Shown piece by piece: positions 1 through 7,134 of a stretch of DNA of 13,719 nucleotides. Under the pieces are notes generated by a model. That model did no database searches. It was not told the origin of the DNA and saw nothing but the letters and a program-made list of their open reading frames with translations. The stretch lies in the NCBI GenBank assembly GCA_023430685.1, contig JAEYZH010000033.1:1-13719 (forward strand), written 5' to 3'. Positions within the stretch are counted from its first letter, which is position 1, and each line of letters begins with the position of its first letter. Source of the DNA: Pseudomonadota bacterium (GTDB lineage Bacteria > Pseudomonadota > Gammaproteobacteria > Xanthomonadales > Rhodanobacteraceae). Made by a program: the position numbers and the translations under genes.

Positions 1-432
1 ATCGATCGCGCGCGCGCGCCAGGTGCCGAACCCTCGATCGAGCCCGGCAGCGTCAGCGACGCGATCGCGATGGCGGAATGGTCCGCCGAACGCGGCGACG
101 CATCGGCCGCGCAGGCCTGGTTCACGCACGCGGCCGCGAGCGCCGAACGCCGCGGCGTGCCGTCGGACATCGTCGAGGTCGCGCAGGCCTGGGCGCCACG
201 GCTGCTGGCCGACGGCGAAACCGAGCCGGTCGTCGCGATGGTCGGCCGCGTCGCGAGCTGGGCCAGCCACGACTTCGATGCGGCGTTGCTGCAGCTGCGG
301 CTTTATCACGCGCTCGGCCGGCGCGAGGCCTGGAGGGCTGCGCTGCAACAGGCGCGCGCGCTCGCGGGCGAGCGCGAGATTCCGCCCGCGCTCGCGACGG
401 CGCCGGAGCCTGCGGCGTCCCCGCTGCAGTAG
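1..432 (+). CDS. C-terminal part of a helical-repeat (TPR-like) protein, 5' end outside window
   Basis: The frame is open from the first base to a TAG at 430-432, giving 143 residues with no start required inside the window. The visible part is Ala/Arg-rich and almost wholly helical. Motifs such as AEWSAERGDASAAQAWF and LRLYHALGRREAWRAAL have the small/aromatic spacing of tetratricopeptide-like helix pairs. It ends in a Pro/Ala-rich tail. Similar tails occur at the C-termini of large TPR-containing winged-helix regulators and Ser/Thr kinases of Xanthomonadales, but the diagnostic N-terminal domain is missing here, so the function cannot be named. An in-frame ATG at 70 exists but has no convincing ribosome site and would cut off sequence that looks coding. 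A short palindrome (CCGCT..AGCGG, 421-435) overlaps the stop and has no T-run. Confidence 0.6.
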   Translation: MDRARAPGAEPSIEPGSVSDAIAMAEWSAERGDASAAQAWFTHAAASAERRGVPSDIVEVAQAWAPRLLADGETEPVVAMVGRVASWASHDFDAALLQLRLYHALGRREAWRAALQQARALAGEREIPPALATAPEPAASPLQ

Positions 433-644
433 CGGCGCCTGAGACCCGGCTCCGCTGCGTCCGGGCATTCGGGCGCGTGTGATCGTCGCCCTCCACCGCC
501 GCGCATCCGCGCGAGAGCTGCTGCAGCATCGATTTGGAATGCGCTTGGAGCGACACTGGACTCCGCGTGGTCCAGCTTCGGCCCTCCAGATGCCGCGCGG
601 CGAAAGCGCGGCGCCCTGCGTCCGATCCGAGGAGCGACTCGACC

Positions 645-3050
645 ATGCTGCATGCCATGCCTTCCCGCCCAGACTGCCATCCGCGCCGCGTGGGACCACG
701 CGTGCGGCGGCTGCTCCCCGCGCTGCTTGCACACGCCGTGATCGCGACGGCCGCCGCGGGTGACCCGCAGCAAGGCGGCGCAGAGGCGTGGTCGGCCATG
801 CCGTGGCAGGCGCCCGCGGGCGTCGCCGCGCCCGCGTTCACGCCGGTCGCGATGCACGCACCCGCGTGCTGCTTCGCGACCACGCTCGCAAGCGCGGACC
901 TCGACGGCGATGGCGACGCCGACCTCGTCGTCGGCAACGGCATGTCCTACGACGTGTCGGTGCTGCTGGCCGAGGGCGTCGGCCGCTACGCGCCCGCGCT
1001 GAACCTGCCGCTGTGGGCGATGGAACTCGGCCACGTCGCGGTCGCGATCGGCGACCTCGACGCCGATGGGCATCCGGACATCGCCGCGGCCGGCGTCGAT
1101 GCGAGCCACATCCAGTTGTTCATCGGTGACGGCAGCGGGGGCTTCACGGCTGGCGCGCTGCTCGACATCGGCGCGAGCGGCGCCTGGCCGCGGGCACTCG
1201 CGATCGCCGACGTCGATGGCGATGGCGACGCCGACCTCGTCGGCGTGAACAACGACAGCGCGTCGATCTCGGTGATCCTCGCCGACGGCGCGGGCGGCTT
1301 CGCGACCGCGCAGGGCTTCGCGACCGGCGCATTTCCGGTCGCGCTCGCGCTCGGCGACGTCGATGGCGATGGCGACCTCGATGTCGCGACCGCGAATGCC
1401 GGCGGCCGCGACGCGAGCCTGCTGCTCGGCAACGGCAGCGGCGGGTTCGCCGCGCCGGTCGCGATCGCGCTCGGCTCCGACGCCGAGCCGAACGACATTG
1501 CGCTCGCCGATGCCGATGGCGACGGCGACCTCGACATCCTCACCGCGAACACCGGCAGCGACGGCTCGCCGTTCCCGCCGCCGGAACTGCCGGGCTCGAT
1601 CTCGCTGCTGGCCGGCGACGGCAGCGGCGCGTTCGCCGCGGGCACGACGCTCGCGCTCGGCGGCGGCGAAGGCCGCGCGGATGGCATCGGCATCGGCGAC
1701 GTCACGGGCGATGGTTTTCCCGACATCGTCGCGAGTCGACCGAATGCGAATGCGGTCAGCGTGATAGCGGGCACTGCCGGCGGCGGCTTCGGCGCCGCGT
1801 TCCTGCGTCCGGTCGGCGTCGGCCCGAATCCGCTCGTGCTCGCCGACGTCAGCGCCGACGGCATCGCCGACATCGTCGTCGCGAATGCGGTGGGGCCGAA
1901 CGTGTCGATGCTGCCCGGCGCTGGCGTCGGTGGTGTCGGCTTTGCGGGCCGCCATCTCGCCGGGCGTTTTCCGCACGGCGTCACCGCGGCGGATTTCGAC
2001 GGCGACGGCCATGTCGACGTCGCGACCGCGAATGCGTTCGGCGACGATGTCTCGGTGCTGCGCAACGACGGCACCGGCGGCTTCCTCGCGGCGCAGCCGC
2101 ATGCAGTCGGCGTGTCGCCGACCCACCTCGTCGCGGGCGACGTGAACGGCGACGGCGCGATCGACCTCCTCAGCGCGAACCTCGGCGGCGGCGACGTGTC
2201 GGTGCTGCTCGGGGATGGCGCGGGCGGCTTCGGCGTCGCGCAGTCGTTCCCGGTCAGCACCGGTTTCGAGAGTCCGTATGCGCTCGCGCTCGGCGACGCG
2301 AACGGCGACGGTCGCCTCGACGTCGCGACCGCGAACACCAACATCTCCAACGACAGCCTCTCGCTGCTGCTCGGCGACGGCAGCGGTGGGTTCGCCGCCG
2401 CGATCGAGCTGCCGCTCGGCGCTCCGGGCTACTACAGCCCGCAGGGCATCGTGTTCGCGGACGTCACCGGCGACGGCCACGACGACATCGTCAGCGCGAA
2501 TTCCGGCGCGAACAACCTGTCGCTGCTCGCGGGCGATGGCAGCGGCGGCTTCGCCGCGCCGCTCCATCTCGCAGTCGATGGCGGCCCCGTGATCGTGCAC
2601 GCGGCCGACCTCGATGGCGACGGACACCTCGACCTCGTGACCGCGAACCAGTGGGGGCAGAGCGCGGCGGTGCTGCTGTCGGACGGCGCCGGCGGCTTCG
2701 CACCCGCGGTCGCGCACGCGATCTACCCGCCGCAATCTGTACAGGAATTCGACGCGTGGCCGTGGGGACTCGCGCTCGGCGACGTCACCGGCGACGGCTT
2801 GCCCGACATCGTGACCGCGAATACGCAGAACGACACCATCTCGGTGCTGCCGAACGACGGCAACGGCGGCTTTCCGGTCTTCGCGTGGTTCGCGACGGGC
2901 GCGCAGCCGGGTTCGGTCACGATCGCGGACCTGGATGGCGACGGTCGCAACGACATCGTCAGCGCGAACCGCGCCAACGACGACATCGCGGTGCTGCGCA
3001 ACGCGAGTGCGGGCGATGCGATCTTCGCCGATGGTTTCGACGGCGGCTGA
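645..3050 (+). CDS. Exported FG-GAP/VCBS repeat protein with 14 Ca-binding repeats and IFADGFD tail
   Basis: The 801-residue product is probably secreted or surface-exposed. I chose the ATG at 645 because AGGAG (630-634) lies 10 nt upstream and the N-terminus then reads as a signal peptide: an Arg-rich start, then a hydrophobic LLPALLAHAVIATAAAG stretch (about residues 24-40). ATG 657 and ATG 534 are also in frame; 534 would bury the signal peptide. The mature part has 14 copies of a D-x-D/N-G-D-G-x-x-D loop of the FG-GAP/VCBS type, starting near residues 85, 137, 189, 238, 289, 352, 401, 450, 499, 551, 606, 655, 713 and 762. Most are followed by a VLLGDGxGGF strand. Such repeats fold as beta-propeller blades with Ca2+ in the loop; 14 copies would suit two seven-bladed propellers (inference). 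The protein ends AGDAIFADGFDGG. No enzyme domain is visible, so the ligand and role are unknown; adhesion or matrix binding is possible. It appears monocistronic. Confidence 0.88.
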   Translation: MLHAMPSRPDCHPRRVGPRVRRLLPALLAHAVIATAAAGDPQQGGAEAWSAMPWQAPAGVAAPAFTPVAMHAPACCFATTLASADLDGDGDADLVVGNGMSYDVSVLLAEGVGRYAPALNLPLWAMELGHVAVAIGDLDADGHPDIAAAGVDASHIQLFIGDGSGGFTAGALLDIGASGAWPRALAIADVDGDGDADLVGVNNDSASISVILADGAGGFATAQGFATGAFPVALALGDVDGDGDLDVATANAGGRDASLLLGNGSGGFAAPVAIALGSDAEPNDIALADADGDGDLDILTANTGSDGSPFPPPELPGSISLLAGDGSGAFAAGTTLALGGGEGRADGIGIGDVTGDGFPDIVASRPNANAVSVIAGTAGGGFGAAFLRPVGVGPNPLVLADVSADGIADIVVANAVGPNVSMLPGAGVGGVGFAGRHLAGRFPHGVTAADFDGDGHVDVATANAFGDDVSVLRNDGTGGFLAAQPHAVGVSPTHLVAGDVNGDGAIDLLSANLGGGDVSVLLGDGAGGFGVAQSFPVSTGFESPYALALGDANGDGRLDVATANTNISNDSLSLLLGDGSGGFAAAIELPLGAPGYYSPQGIVFADVTGDGHDDIVSANSGANNLSLLAGDGSGGFAAPLHLAVDGGPVIVHAADLDGDGHLDLVTANQWGQSAAVLLSDGAGGFAPAVAHAIYPPQSVQEFDAWPWGLALGDVTGDGLPDIVTANTQNDTISVLPNDGNGGFPVFAWFATGAQPGSVTIADLDGDGRNDIVSANRANDDIAVLRNASAGDAIFADGFDGG
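897..2981 (+). repeat. 14-copy in-gene repeat encoding DxDGDGxxD calcium loops
   Basis: Degenerate tandem repeats of mostly 147-156 bp carry cores such as GGCGACGTCGATGGCGAT. Units start at 897, 1053, 1209, 1356, 1509, 1698, 1845, 1992, 2139, 2295, 2460, 2607, 2781 and 2928. Three intervals are longer (63, 55 and 58 codons after repeats 5, 10 and 12), where loops are inserted. Loops 6, 11 and 13 use VTGDG and loop 7 uses VSADG, so not every site keeps full acidic coordination. Confidence 0.85.
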
Positions 3051-3068
3051 TCGCGAAGATCCATGCAT

Positions 3069-3235
3069 GCGTAGGGTGGGTCGCAGCCGCGCAGCGGCGA
3101 GCCCCACCACCGTGGTCCGCGACGTGCCGCGCGCAGTGGGCGGAGTGATGCGGTGATCCCCGGCCGGCCGCGCGCGCCGGGTGGAGTTGCGCGATGGTGG
3201 GTCTCGCGCCTTTGGCGCTGCGACCCACCCTACGC
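3069..3235. repeat. Inverted pair of REP-like palindromic units at a convergent gene junction
   Basis: A perfect 19-bp inverted repeat (core GTAGGGTGGGTCGCAGC) has arms at 3069-3087 and 3217-3235. Each arm is followed inward by a partly complementary segment (GCGAGCCCCACCACC near 3098-3112; GATGGTGGGTCTCGC at 3193-3207), so each half can form its own hairpin and the two halves can also pair with each other. The element fills the gap between the 3' ends of the FG-GAP gene and priA. The GTAGGGTGGGT motif followed by GAGCCCCACC is a dispersed intergenic repeat that I recall from several proteobacterial genomes. It may stop or stabilise both converging transcripts. There is no T-run typical of an intrinsic terminator. 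Confidence 0.7.
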
Positions 3236-3269
3236 CTCATCCGCGTGACGAGGCGCGTTACGTGCCTGC

Positions 3270-5444
3270 TCAGTAGAGATCCACCGGATCCACGTCGATC
3301 GACCAGCGCAGCTTGCGCGCGAGCGGCATCGCGCGCAGTGCGTCGAGCCAGCCTGGAAGGAACGCCTGCAGCGCCGCGCGCTCGGGCGATTCCAGCAGGA
3401 CCTGGCCGCGGAACGCGCCGGCGCGGCGCGGCATCGGCGCGTCCATCGGACCGTGCGCGACCACCGCAGCGTCCGACGTCGCCTGCGCCGCCGCAGCGAG
3501 GAACTCGTCGAGCAAGGGCTTGTGCGGCGTCTCCGCGCGCAGCAGCGCGAACTGCGCGAATGGAGGCAGTCCGGCTTCGCGGCGTTCCTCGATCAGGTGT
3601 CGTGAAAACGCGCGATAGCCGCGCTCGAGCAGCAGCGCGAGCAGCGGATGCCCGGGGTTGTGCGTCTGCAGGATCACCGTGCCAGGCCGCTCGGCGCGCC
3701 CCGCGCGTCCCGCCACCTGCACGATCAATTGCCCCAGGCGCTCGGCCGCGCGGAAGTCGACGCTGTGCAGTCCCTCGTCGACGCCGACGACGACCACCAG
3801 CGTCAGGTGCGGCAGGTCGTGGCCCTTGGCCAGCATCTGCGTGCCGACCAGGATGCGCGCGCCGGAATCGGGCAACGCCTCGAACAGCGCGTCGCGCGCG
3901 TGACGCCCGCGGGTCGAATCGCGGTCGACGCGCAGCACCGGCACGCCAGGGAAGCGCTCGACCAGCGCATCCTCGAGGCGCTCGGTGCCCTCGCCGAGCG
4001 GATTGAGCGCGAGGCCACCGCAGTCGGGACACGCGCGCGGCACCGGCTGCTCGCGGCCGCAGTGATGGCAACGCAGGCGCCCGAGGCGACGATGCAGCGT
4101 CAGCGCGCGCTCGCAGTCGGGACAGTGGGCGCTCCAGCCGCAGTCATGGCAGATCAGGACCGGCGAGTAGCCGCGCCGGTTCTTGAACACGAGCGCCTGT
4201 TCGCCACGCGCGACGCAGGCGCCGATCGCGTCGAGTACCGGCGCCGCGAGTCCGTGCCGCAGGCGCTGCCGGCGCAGGTCGACCACGCGCAGCGCGGGTG
4301 GCTGCGCCGCACCCGCGCGGCGGTCGAGCCGCAGCCCGTGGTAGCGGCCCGCGACGACATTGGCGAGGCTTTCGAGCGAGGGCGTCGCCGAGCCGAGCAT
4401 GACCGGCACGCCGAGCGCCTTCGCGCGCACCACGGCGAGATCGCGCGCGTGGTAGCGGAATCCGTCCTGCTGCTTGTACGAGGCGTCGTGTTCCTCGTCG
4501 ACGACGATCACCCCTGCGCGCGGCAGCGGCACGAACACCGCCGAGCGCGTGCCGAGCACGACCCCGGCTTCGCCGCGCGCGGCGGCGAGCCACGCGCGCG
4601 CGCGTTCGAGCTCGCCAAGCCCCGAATGCAGCGCGGCGACGTCGACGCCGAGGCCTTCGCGGAATCGCCGCAGCGCCTGCGGCGTCAGTGCGATCTCCGG
4701 GACCAGCACGAGTGCCTGGCGCCCGCGCGCGAGGCTCGCGCGGATCACCTCGAGATAGACCTCGGTCTTGCCGCTGCCGGTCACGCCCTCGAGCAGGAAC
4801 GCGTTGAACCCGTCGGCGGCGATCACCGCATCGGCCGCCTCGCGTTGCGCCGCATTGAGGACGATGCCGTCGGTCACCGCCTGCTGCTGCGGCGCGTGCT
4901 CGATGCGCCGGGCCCAGCCGCGCGCAAGCAGCGTGCGCACCCCCGCCGCGCCCGCGAGTTCGCGTGCCTGCGACAGCGCGACTGGACCGCGCGCGAGGGC
5001 CTCGAGCAGGGCGTCGATGCGCGTGCCGCGGCGACGCCGCGGATCGATCGCGGCGGCGGTTCCGGCCTCGGTGAGGCCGAGCACTTCGATGCCGGTGGCC
5101 GGCAGCGGACGCGCCGAGCGCAGCGCGACCGGCAGCGCGGCCTGCAGTACCTCGCCGAGCGGATGCTGGTAGTAGCGCGCGGCCCATTGCAGCGTGGCCA
5201 GCAGTTCGGCGGTCGGCAGCGGCGCTTCGTCGAGCACGCGCACGACCGACTTGAGCCGCGCAGGGTCGAGCTCGCTGTCGGCACTCGCGCCGACCACCAC
5301 GCCGACGACGTCGCGCCGCCCGAACGGCACCAGCACGCGGCAACCGGGCTCGATCGCCACCGGATGACGGTAGTCGAACACCGCATGCAAGGGCACCGGA
5401 AGCGCGACGCGCAGGACGGGATTCATGGGCATGCGACGCGGCAT
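3270..5444 (-). CDS. priA: Primosomal protein N' (PriA), replication-restart helicase
   Basis: PriA recognises stalled or repaired forks, unwinds with 3'-5' polarity and starts reloading of the replicative helicase. The product has 724 aa, the family's usual size. The N-terminal LRVALPVPLHAVFDY begins the 3'-DNA-binding domain. Walker A GVTGSGKTE has its Lys near residue 226, the Walker B DEEH begins near 316, and GSATPSLES is the next helicase motif. Eight zinc-binding cysteines lie at about 432, 435, 441, 444, 459, 462, 472 and 475 in the CHDC...CPDC...CHHC...CPDC pattern. GTQMLAKGHD and QVAGRAGR complete the helicase core. All key residues are present. The start is uncertain: ATGs at 5444, 5432 and 5426 are in frame, none with a strong Shine-Dalgarno, and the family N-terminus fits any of them. 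The upstream 402 bp hold DnaA boxes, so initiator control is conceivable (inference). Confidence 0.97.
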   Translation of the reverse strand: MPRRMPMNPVLRVALPVPLHAVFDYRHPVAIEPGCRVLVPFGRRDVVGVVVGASADSELDPARLKSVVRVLDEAPLPTAELLATLQWAARYYQHPLGEVLQAALPVALRSARPLPATGIEVLGLTEAGTAAAIDPRRRRGTRIDALLEALARGPVALSQARELAGAAGVRTLLARGWARRIEHAPQQQAVTDGIVLNAAQREAADAVIAADGFNAFLLEGVTGSGKTEVYLEVIRASLARGRQALVLVPEIALTPQALRRFREGLGVDVAALHSGLGELERARAWLAAARGEAGVVLGTRSAVFVPLPRAGVIVVDEEHDASYKQQDGFRYHARDLAVVRAKALGVPVMLGSATPSLESLANVVAGRYHGLRLDRRAGAAQPPALRVVDLRRQRLRHGLAAPVLDAIGACVARGEQALVFKNRRGYSPVLICHDCGWSAHCPDCERALTLHRRLGRLRCHHCGREQPVPRACPDCGGLALNPLGEGTERLEDALVERFPGVPVLRVDRDSTRGRHARDALFEALPDSGARILVGTQMLAKGHDLPHLTLVVVVGVDEGLHSVDFRAAERLGQLIVQVAGRAGRAERPGTVILQTHNPGHPLLALLLERGYRAFSRHLIEERREAGLPPFAQFALLRAETPHKPLLDEFLAAAAQATSDAAVVAHGPMDAPMPRRAGAFRGQVLLESPERAALQAFLPGWLDALRAMPLARKLRWSIDVDPVDLY

Positions 5445-5563
5445 TTCGACATCGCCGCGAGTGTAGCGGTCGCATCGGCCACGGGTGTGGCCTGTTGCGA
5501 CCTGTTTCTCACGTAACCATCAGGTGTCGGCGGTAAACCATTCAAGATCGTCGGAAATTCGGC

Positions 5564-5598
5564 TTATCCACAACATCTGTGGATAACTCTGTGGATGG
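5564..5598. promoter_or_regulatory. Cluster of three DnaA boxes, two perfect and inverted
   Basis: TTATCCACA at 5564-5572 and its exact reverse complement TGTGGATAA at 5578-5586 face each other across 5 bp. TGTGGATGG at 5590-5598 repeats the second orientation 12 bp on and matches at 7 of 9 positions. TTATCCACA is the classic high-affinity binding site of the initiator DnaA. Two perfect copies within 23 bp of such GC-rich DNA are unlikely by chance. Candidate roles are an origin, a DnaA titration or reactivation locus, or DnaA control of priA about 120 bp downstream. dnaA, dnaN and rpmH, the usual oriC neighbours, are not in the window. Confidence 0.8.
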
Positions 5599-5652
5599 GG
5601 CGCCCGCGGCGGCCACGCGAGCGCGCACAGGGCGCTTCTCGCTCGCGTTGGC

Positions 5653-5690
5653 GAATGTTTAATCAATCTGTAATACATCAGCACGATCAA
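5653..5690. other. AT-rich block next to the DnaA boxes (possible DUE or promoter)
   Basis: Bases 5654-5681 are roughly three-quarters A+T (core TTTAATCAATCTGTAATACA), in sharp contrast to the surrounding GC-rich sequence. The block begins about 55 bp beyond the third DnaA box. It could be a DNA-unwinding element. Alternatively it is a promoter: on the + strand TTGGCG (5648-5653) lies 17 bp from TAATAC (5671-5676), a moderate sigma70-like pair pointing away from priA. Confidence 0.45.
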
Positions 5691-5824
5691 CGACTTGCGA
5701 TGCACGTCCGAGGCCATCGACGGCGTCTTCCCCGCTCTCGGGGCGACCTGTGCAGCGCAGCGAAGGTCTGTGCACAACCGCTTGACAGGCGGCGCGGTTT
5801 GGCCTTGCCTCGGAGGCCTGAGCA

Positions 5825-5841
5825 GCCGCCGCGCGGGCGGC
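5825..5841 (-). terminator. Weak hairpin just after the DUF3667 gene
   Basis: GCCGCC (5825-5830) and GGCGGC (5836-5841) form a 6-bp stem with a 5-nt loop starting 6 bp past the stop codon of the leftward gene. There is no U-tract, so it is at best a weak or Rho-assisted terminator. Confidence 0.3.
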
Positions 5842-5846
5842 CAGGT

Positions 5847-7043
5847 TCAGTCCAGCGTCAGGCTCGCGAGCAGGGCGCCGACCAGCCCGAAACTCAGGAT
5901 CACGAGGTAGCAGGTGCCGACCACGCTCCAGGCGAGCAGGGCCATCGGCCAGCCGTGGCGGTAGACGCGCTTCTGCATGAGGAACAGGTAGACCGGCAGC
6001 CAGGTCCAGGCCGCCCCGCGCAGCACGCGCAACAGCGGATCGGCCCACGCCGCCTGCGCCCCGGTCACGCTGAGCAGCAGCGTGAGCAGCGCGACGACCA
6101 GCAGCGACAGGAAGATGAACGCGTGGCTGTGCAGCGCGACGATCAGGTGTTCCATGTAGAGGCGTCGATAGAACACGTAGACGATCTTCAGCAGCACCGC
6201 GAACAGCGGCATCAGCACGAACAGCGTCTGCGGCAGCACCGAGAACAGGCTGCGGATCAGGTGGCGCGGGTCCTTGCGCGCTTCCTCGATGTTGTCCTGC
6301 ATGCGCGCGGCGGCGGCATTGAGTTCGGCATTCGCGAAGTCGGGTAGCCACGCGATCTTGAGCGGATGGGTCTCCGGGTCCCAGGCTGCGCCGCCGAACA
6401 GGTTGATCTTCGCCCGGTCCGGGTCGGGTGGCGCAGGCTCGCCGTTCGCCTCCGCACGCGCCTTCGCGGCGAGCCAGGCCGAGCGGCTCGCGGCCTCGGT
6501 GCGCACATTGGCGATCGCGACGTCGATGCCGACCTGGGCCGCCGCGGGAAGTCCCGGCTCGTTGCGCGCCTTCGCGAGCTCGTCGAGCGCGGCCTTCTCG
6601 CGCTCGCGCAGCTGCGCCTCGGTGGTCGCGCCCGCGATGCCGCTGTCGCTGTCGAGGTCGAGCTTGATCTGGTCGATGTTGAGGCTCGCCTGCACCGCGA
6701 AGAACGAGATGATGCAGAGGAAGAAGAACAGCCGGAACGGCGTGACGTAGCGCGTGCGCCGGCCCGCGAAGTATTCGCGGCTGAGATGACCCGGCCGGAA
6801 GTACAGCGCGGGGATGCTGCGGAAGATGCGCGAGTCGACATTGAAGATGGTGTCGGCGACGTCCGACATCACGTTCGCGAGCGGCCGGATCATGCCCTTC
6901 TCGGGCTGGCCGCAGGCGTAGCAGTACGGGCCTTTCGAAGGCGCGCCGCAATTGAGGCACGCGCCACCGGTCGTAACGGCGGGCACCGGCGCCTCGGGCG
7001 GAGCGGGCGGCGCAGGCAGTGCGGCGTCGTTCGTTTCGCTCAT
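5847..7043 (-). CDS. DUF3667-family membrane protein with N-terminal zinc ribbon
   Basis: This is a 398-aa protein of unknown function. ATG 7043 is chosen because AAGGA lies 10 nt upstream and translation then starts just before a Pro/Ala-rich linker; the frame stays open further upstream only as a shadow of the MATE gene. Cysteines 29, 32, 41 and 44 (CLNCG...CYACGQ) form a zinc ribbon. The segment around 84-108 (PGHLSREYFAGRRTRYVTPFRL) and the later YMEHLIVALHSHAF (about 296-309) are DUF3667 hallmarks as I recall the family. Predicted membrane segments lie near 103-117, 271-291, 304-324, 340-357 and 368-395. Between the first two is a hydrophilic insert of about 150 residues rich in Ala, Glu, Arg and Lys, with coiled-coil-like stretches. 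The gene is divergent from the MATE gene, with 91 bp between start codons. Confidence 0.85.
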   Translation of the reverse strand: MSETNDAALPAPPAPPEAPVPAVTTGGACLNCGAPSKGPYCYACGQPEKGMIRPLANVMSDVADTIFNVDSRIFRSIPALYFRPGHLSREYFAGRRTRYVTPFRLFFFLCIISFFAVQASLNIDQIKLDLDSDSGIAGATTEAQLREREKAALDELAKARNEPGLPAAAQVGIDVAIANVRTEAASRSAWLAAKARAEANGEPAPPDPDRAKINLFGGAAWDPETHPLKIAWLPDFANAELNAAAARMQDNIEEARKDPRHLIRSLFSVLPQTLFVLMPLFAVLLKIVYVFYRRLYMEHLIVALHSHAFIFLSLLVVALLTLLLSVTGAQAAWADPLLRVLRGAAWTWLPVYLFLMQKRVYRHGWPMALLAWSVVGTCYLVILSFGLVGALLASLTLD

Positions 7044-7097
7044 CGGTCCCGGTTCCTTCAAGTGACCGGCGGTGCGGCCATGGGCGCGCGGGCGCCC

Positions 7098-7106
7098 TGC
7101 TAAGAT
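7098..7106 (+). promoter_or_regulatory. Putative extended -10 promoter of the MATE gene
   Basis: TGCTAAGAT is an extended -10 element (TG-N-TAAGAT) 28 bp before the chosen MATE start codon, so the 5' leader would be only about 20 nt. No good -35 is seen, as is usual for extended -10 promoters. The placement supports starting translation at 7135 and not 7072. Confidence 0.45.
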
Positions 7107-7134
7107 CGCGCGCCGTTCCGTCGAAGTCCCGCAC

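Larger units (their letters stand above)
5445..5846. other. 402-bp gene-free region upstream of priA
   Basis: This stretch lies between the 5' end of priA and the 3' end of the DUF3667 gene. Open frames crossing it have no recognisable product or ribosome site and run through the DnaA boxes, so I read it as non-coding. It holds the DnaA-box cluster (5564-5598), an AT-rich block (5653-5690), a further imperfect box-like TGTGCACAA (5770-5778), a perfect GCCTCGGAGGC palindrome (5807-5817) and a small hairpin (5825-5841). A TTGACA hexamer at 5782-5787 has no good -10 partner. The priA promoter must lie here, but I could not pick one with confidence. Confidence 0.7.

Noticed and set aside
306..3110. 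934-aa open frame on the minus strand opposite the FG-GAP gene
   Set aside because: It is a mirror of the repeats: Arg/Ala-rich, periodic with the sense repeat and without a ribosome site. Stop-free antisense frames are expected where codons end in G/C.
3648..5516. 622-aa open frame on the plus strand opposite priA
   Set aside because: Arg/His/Ala-rich composition with no domain, while the opposite strand encodes a complete PriA with every motif.
5520..5777. 85-aa minus-strand frame between priA and the DUF3667 gene
   Set aside because: It spans the DnaA boxes and AT-rich block, lacks a ribosome site and resembles no protein I know.
5782..5810. Possible plus-strand promoter starting at TTGACA (5782-5787)
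   Set aside because: The -35 is perfect, but the -10 position (TTGCCT, 5805-5810) is poor and there is no gene for it to drive.
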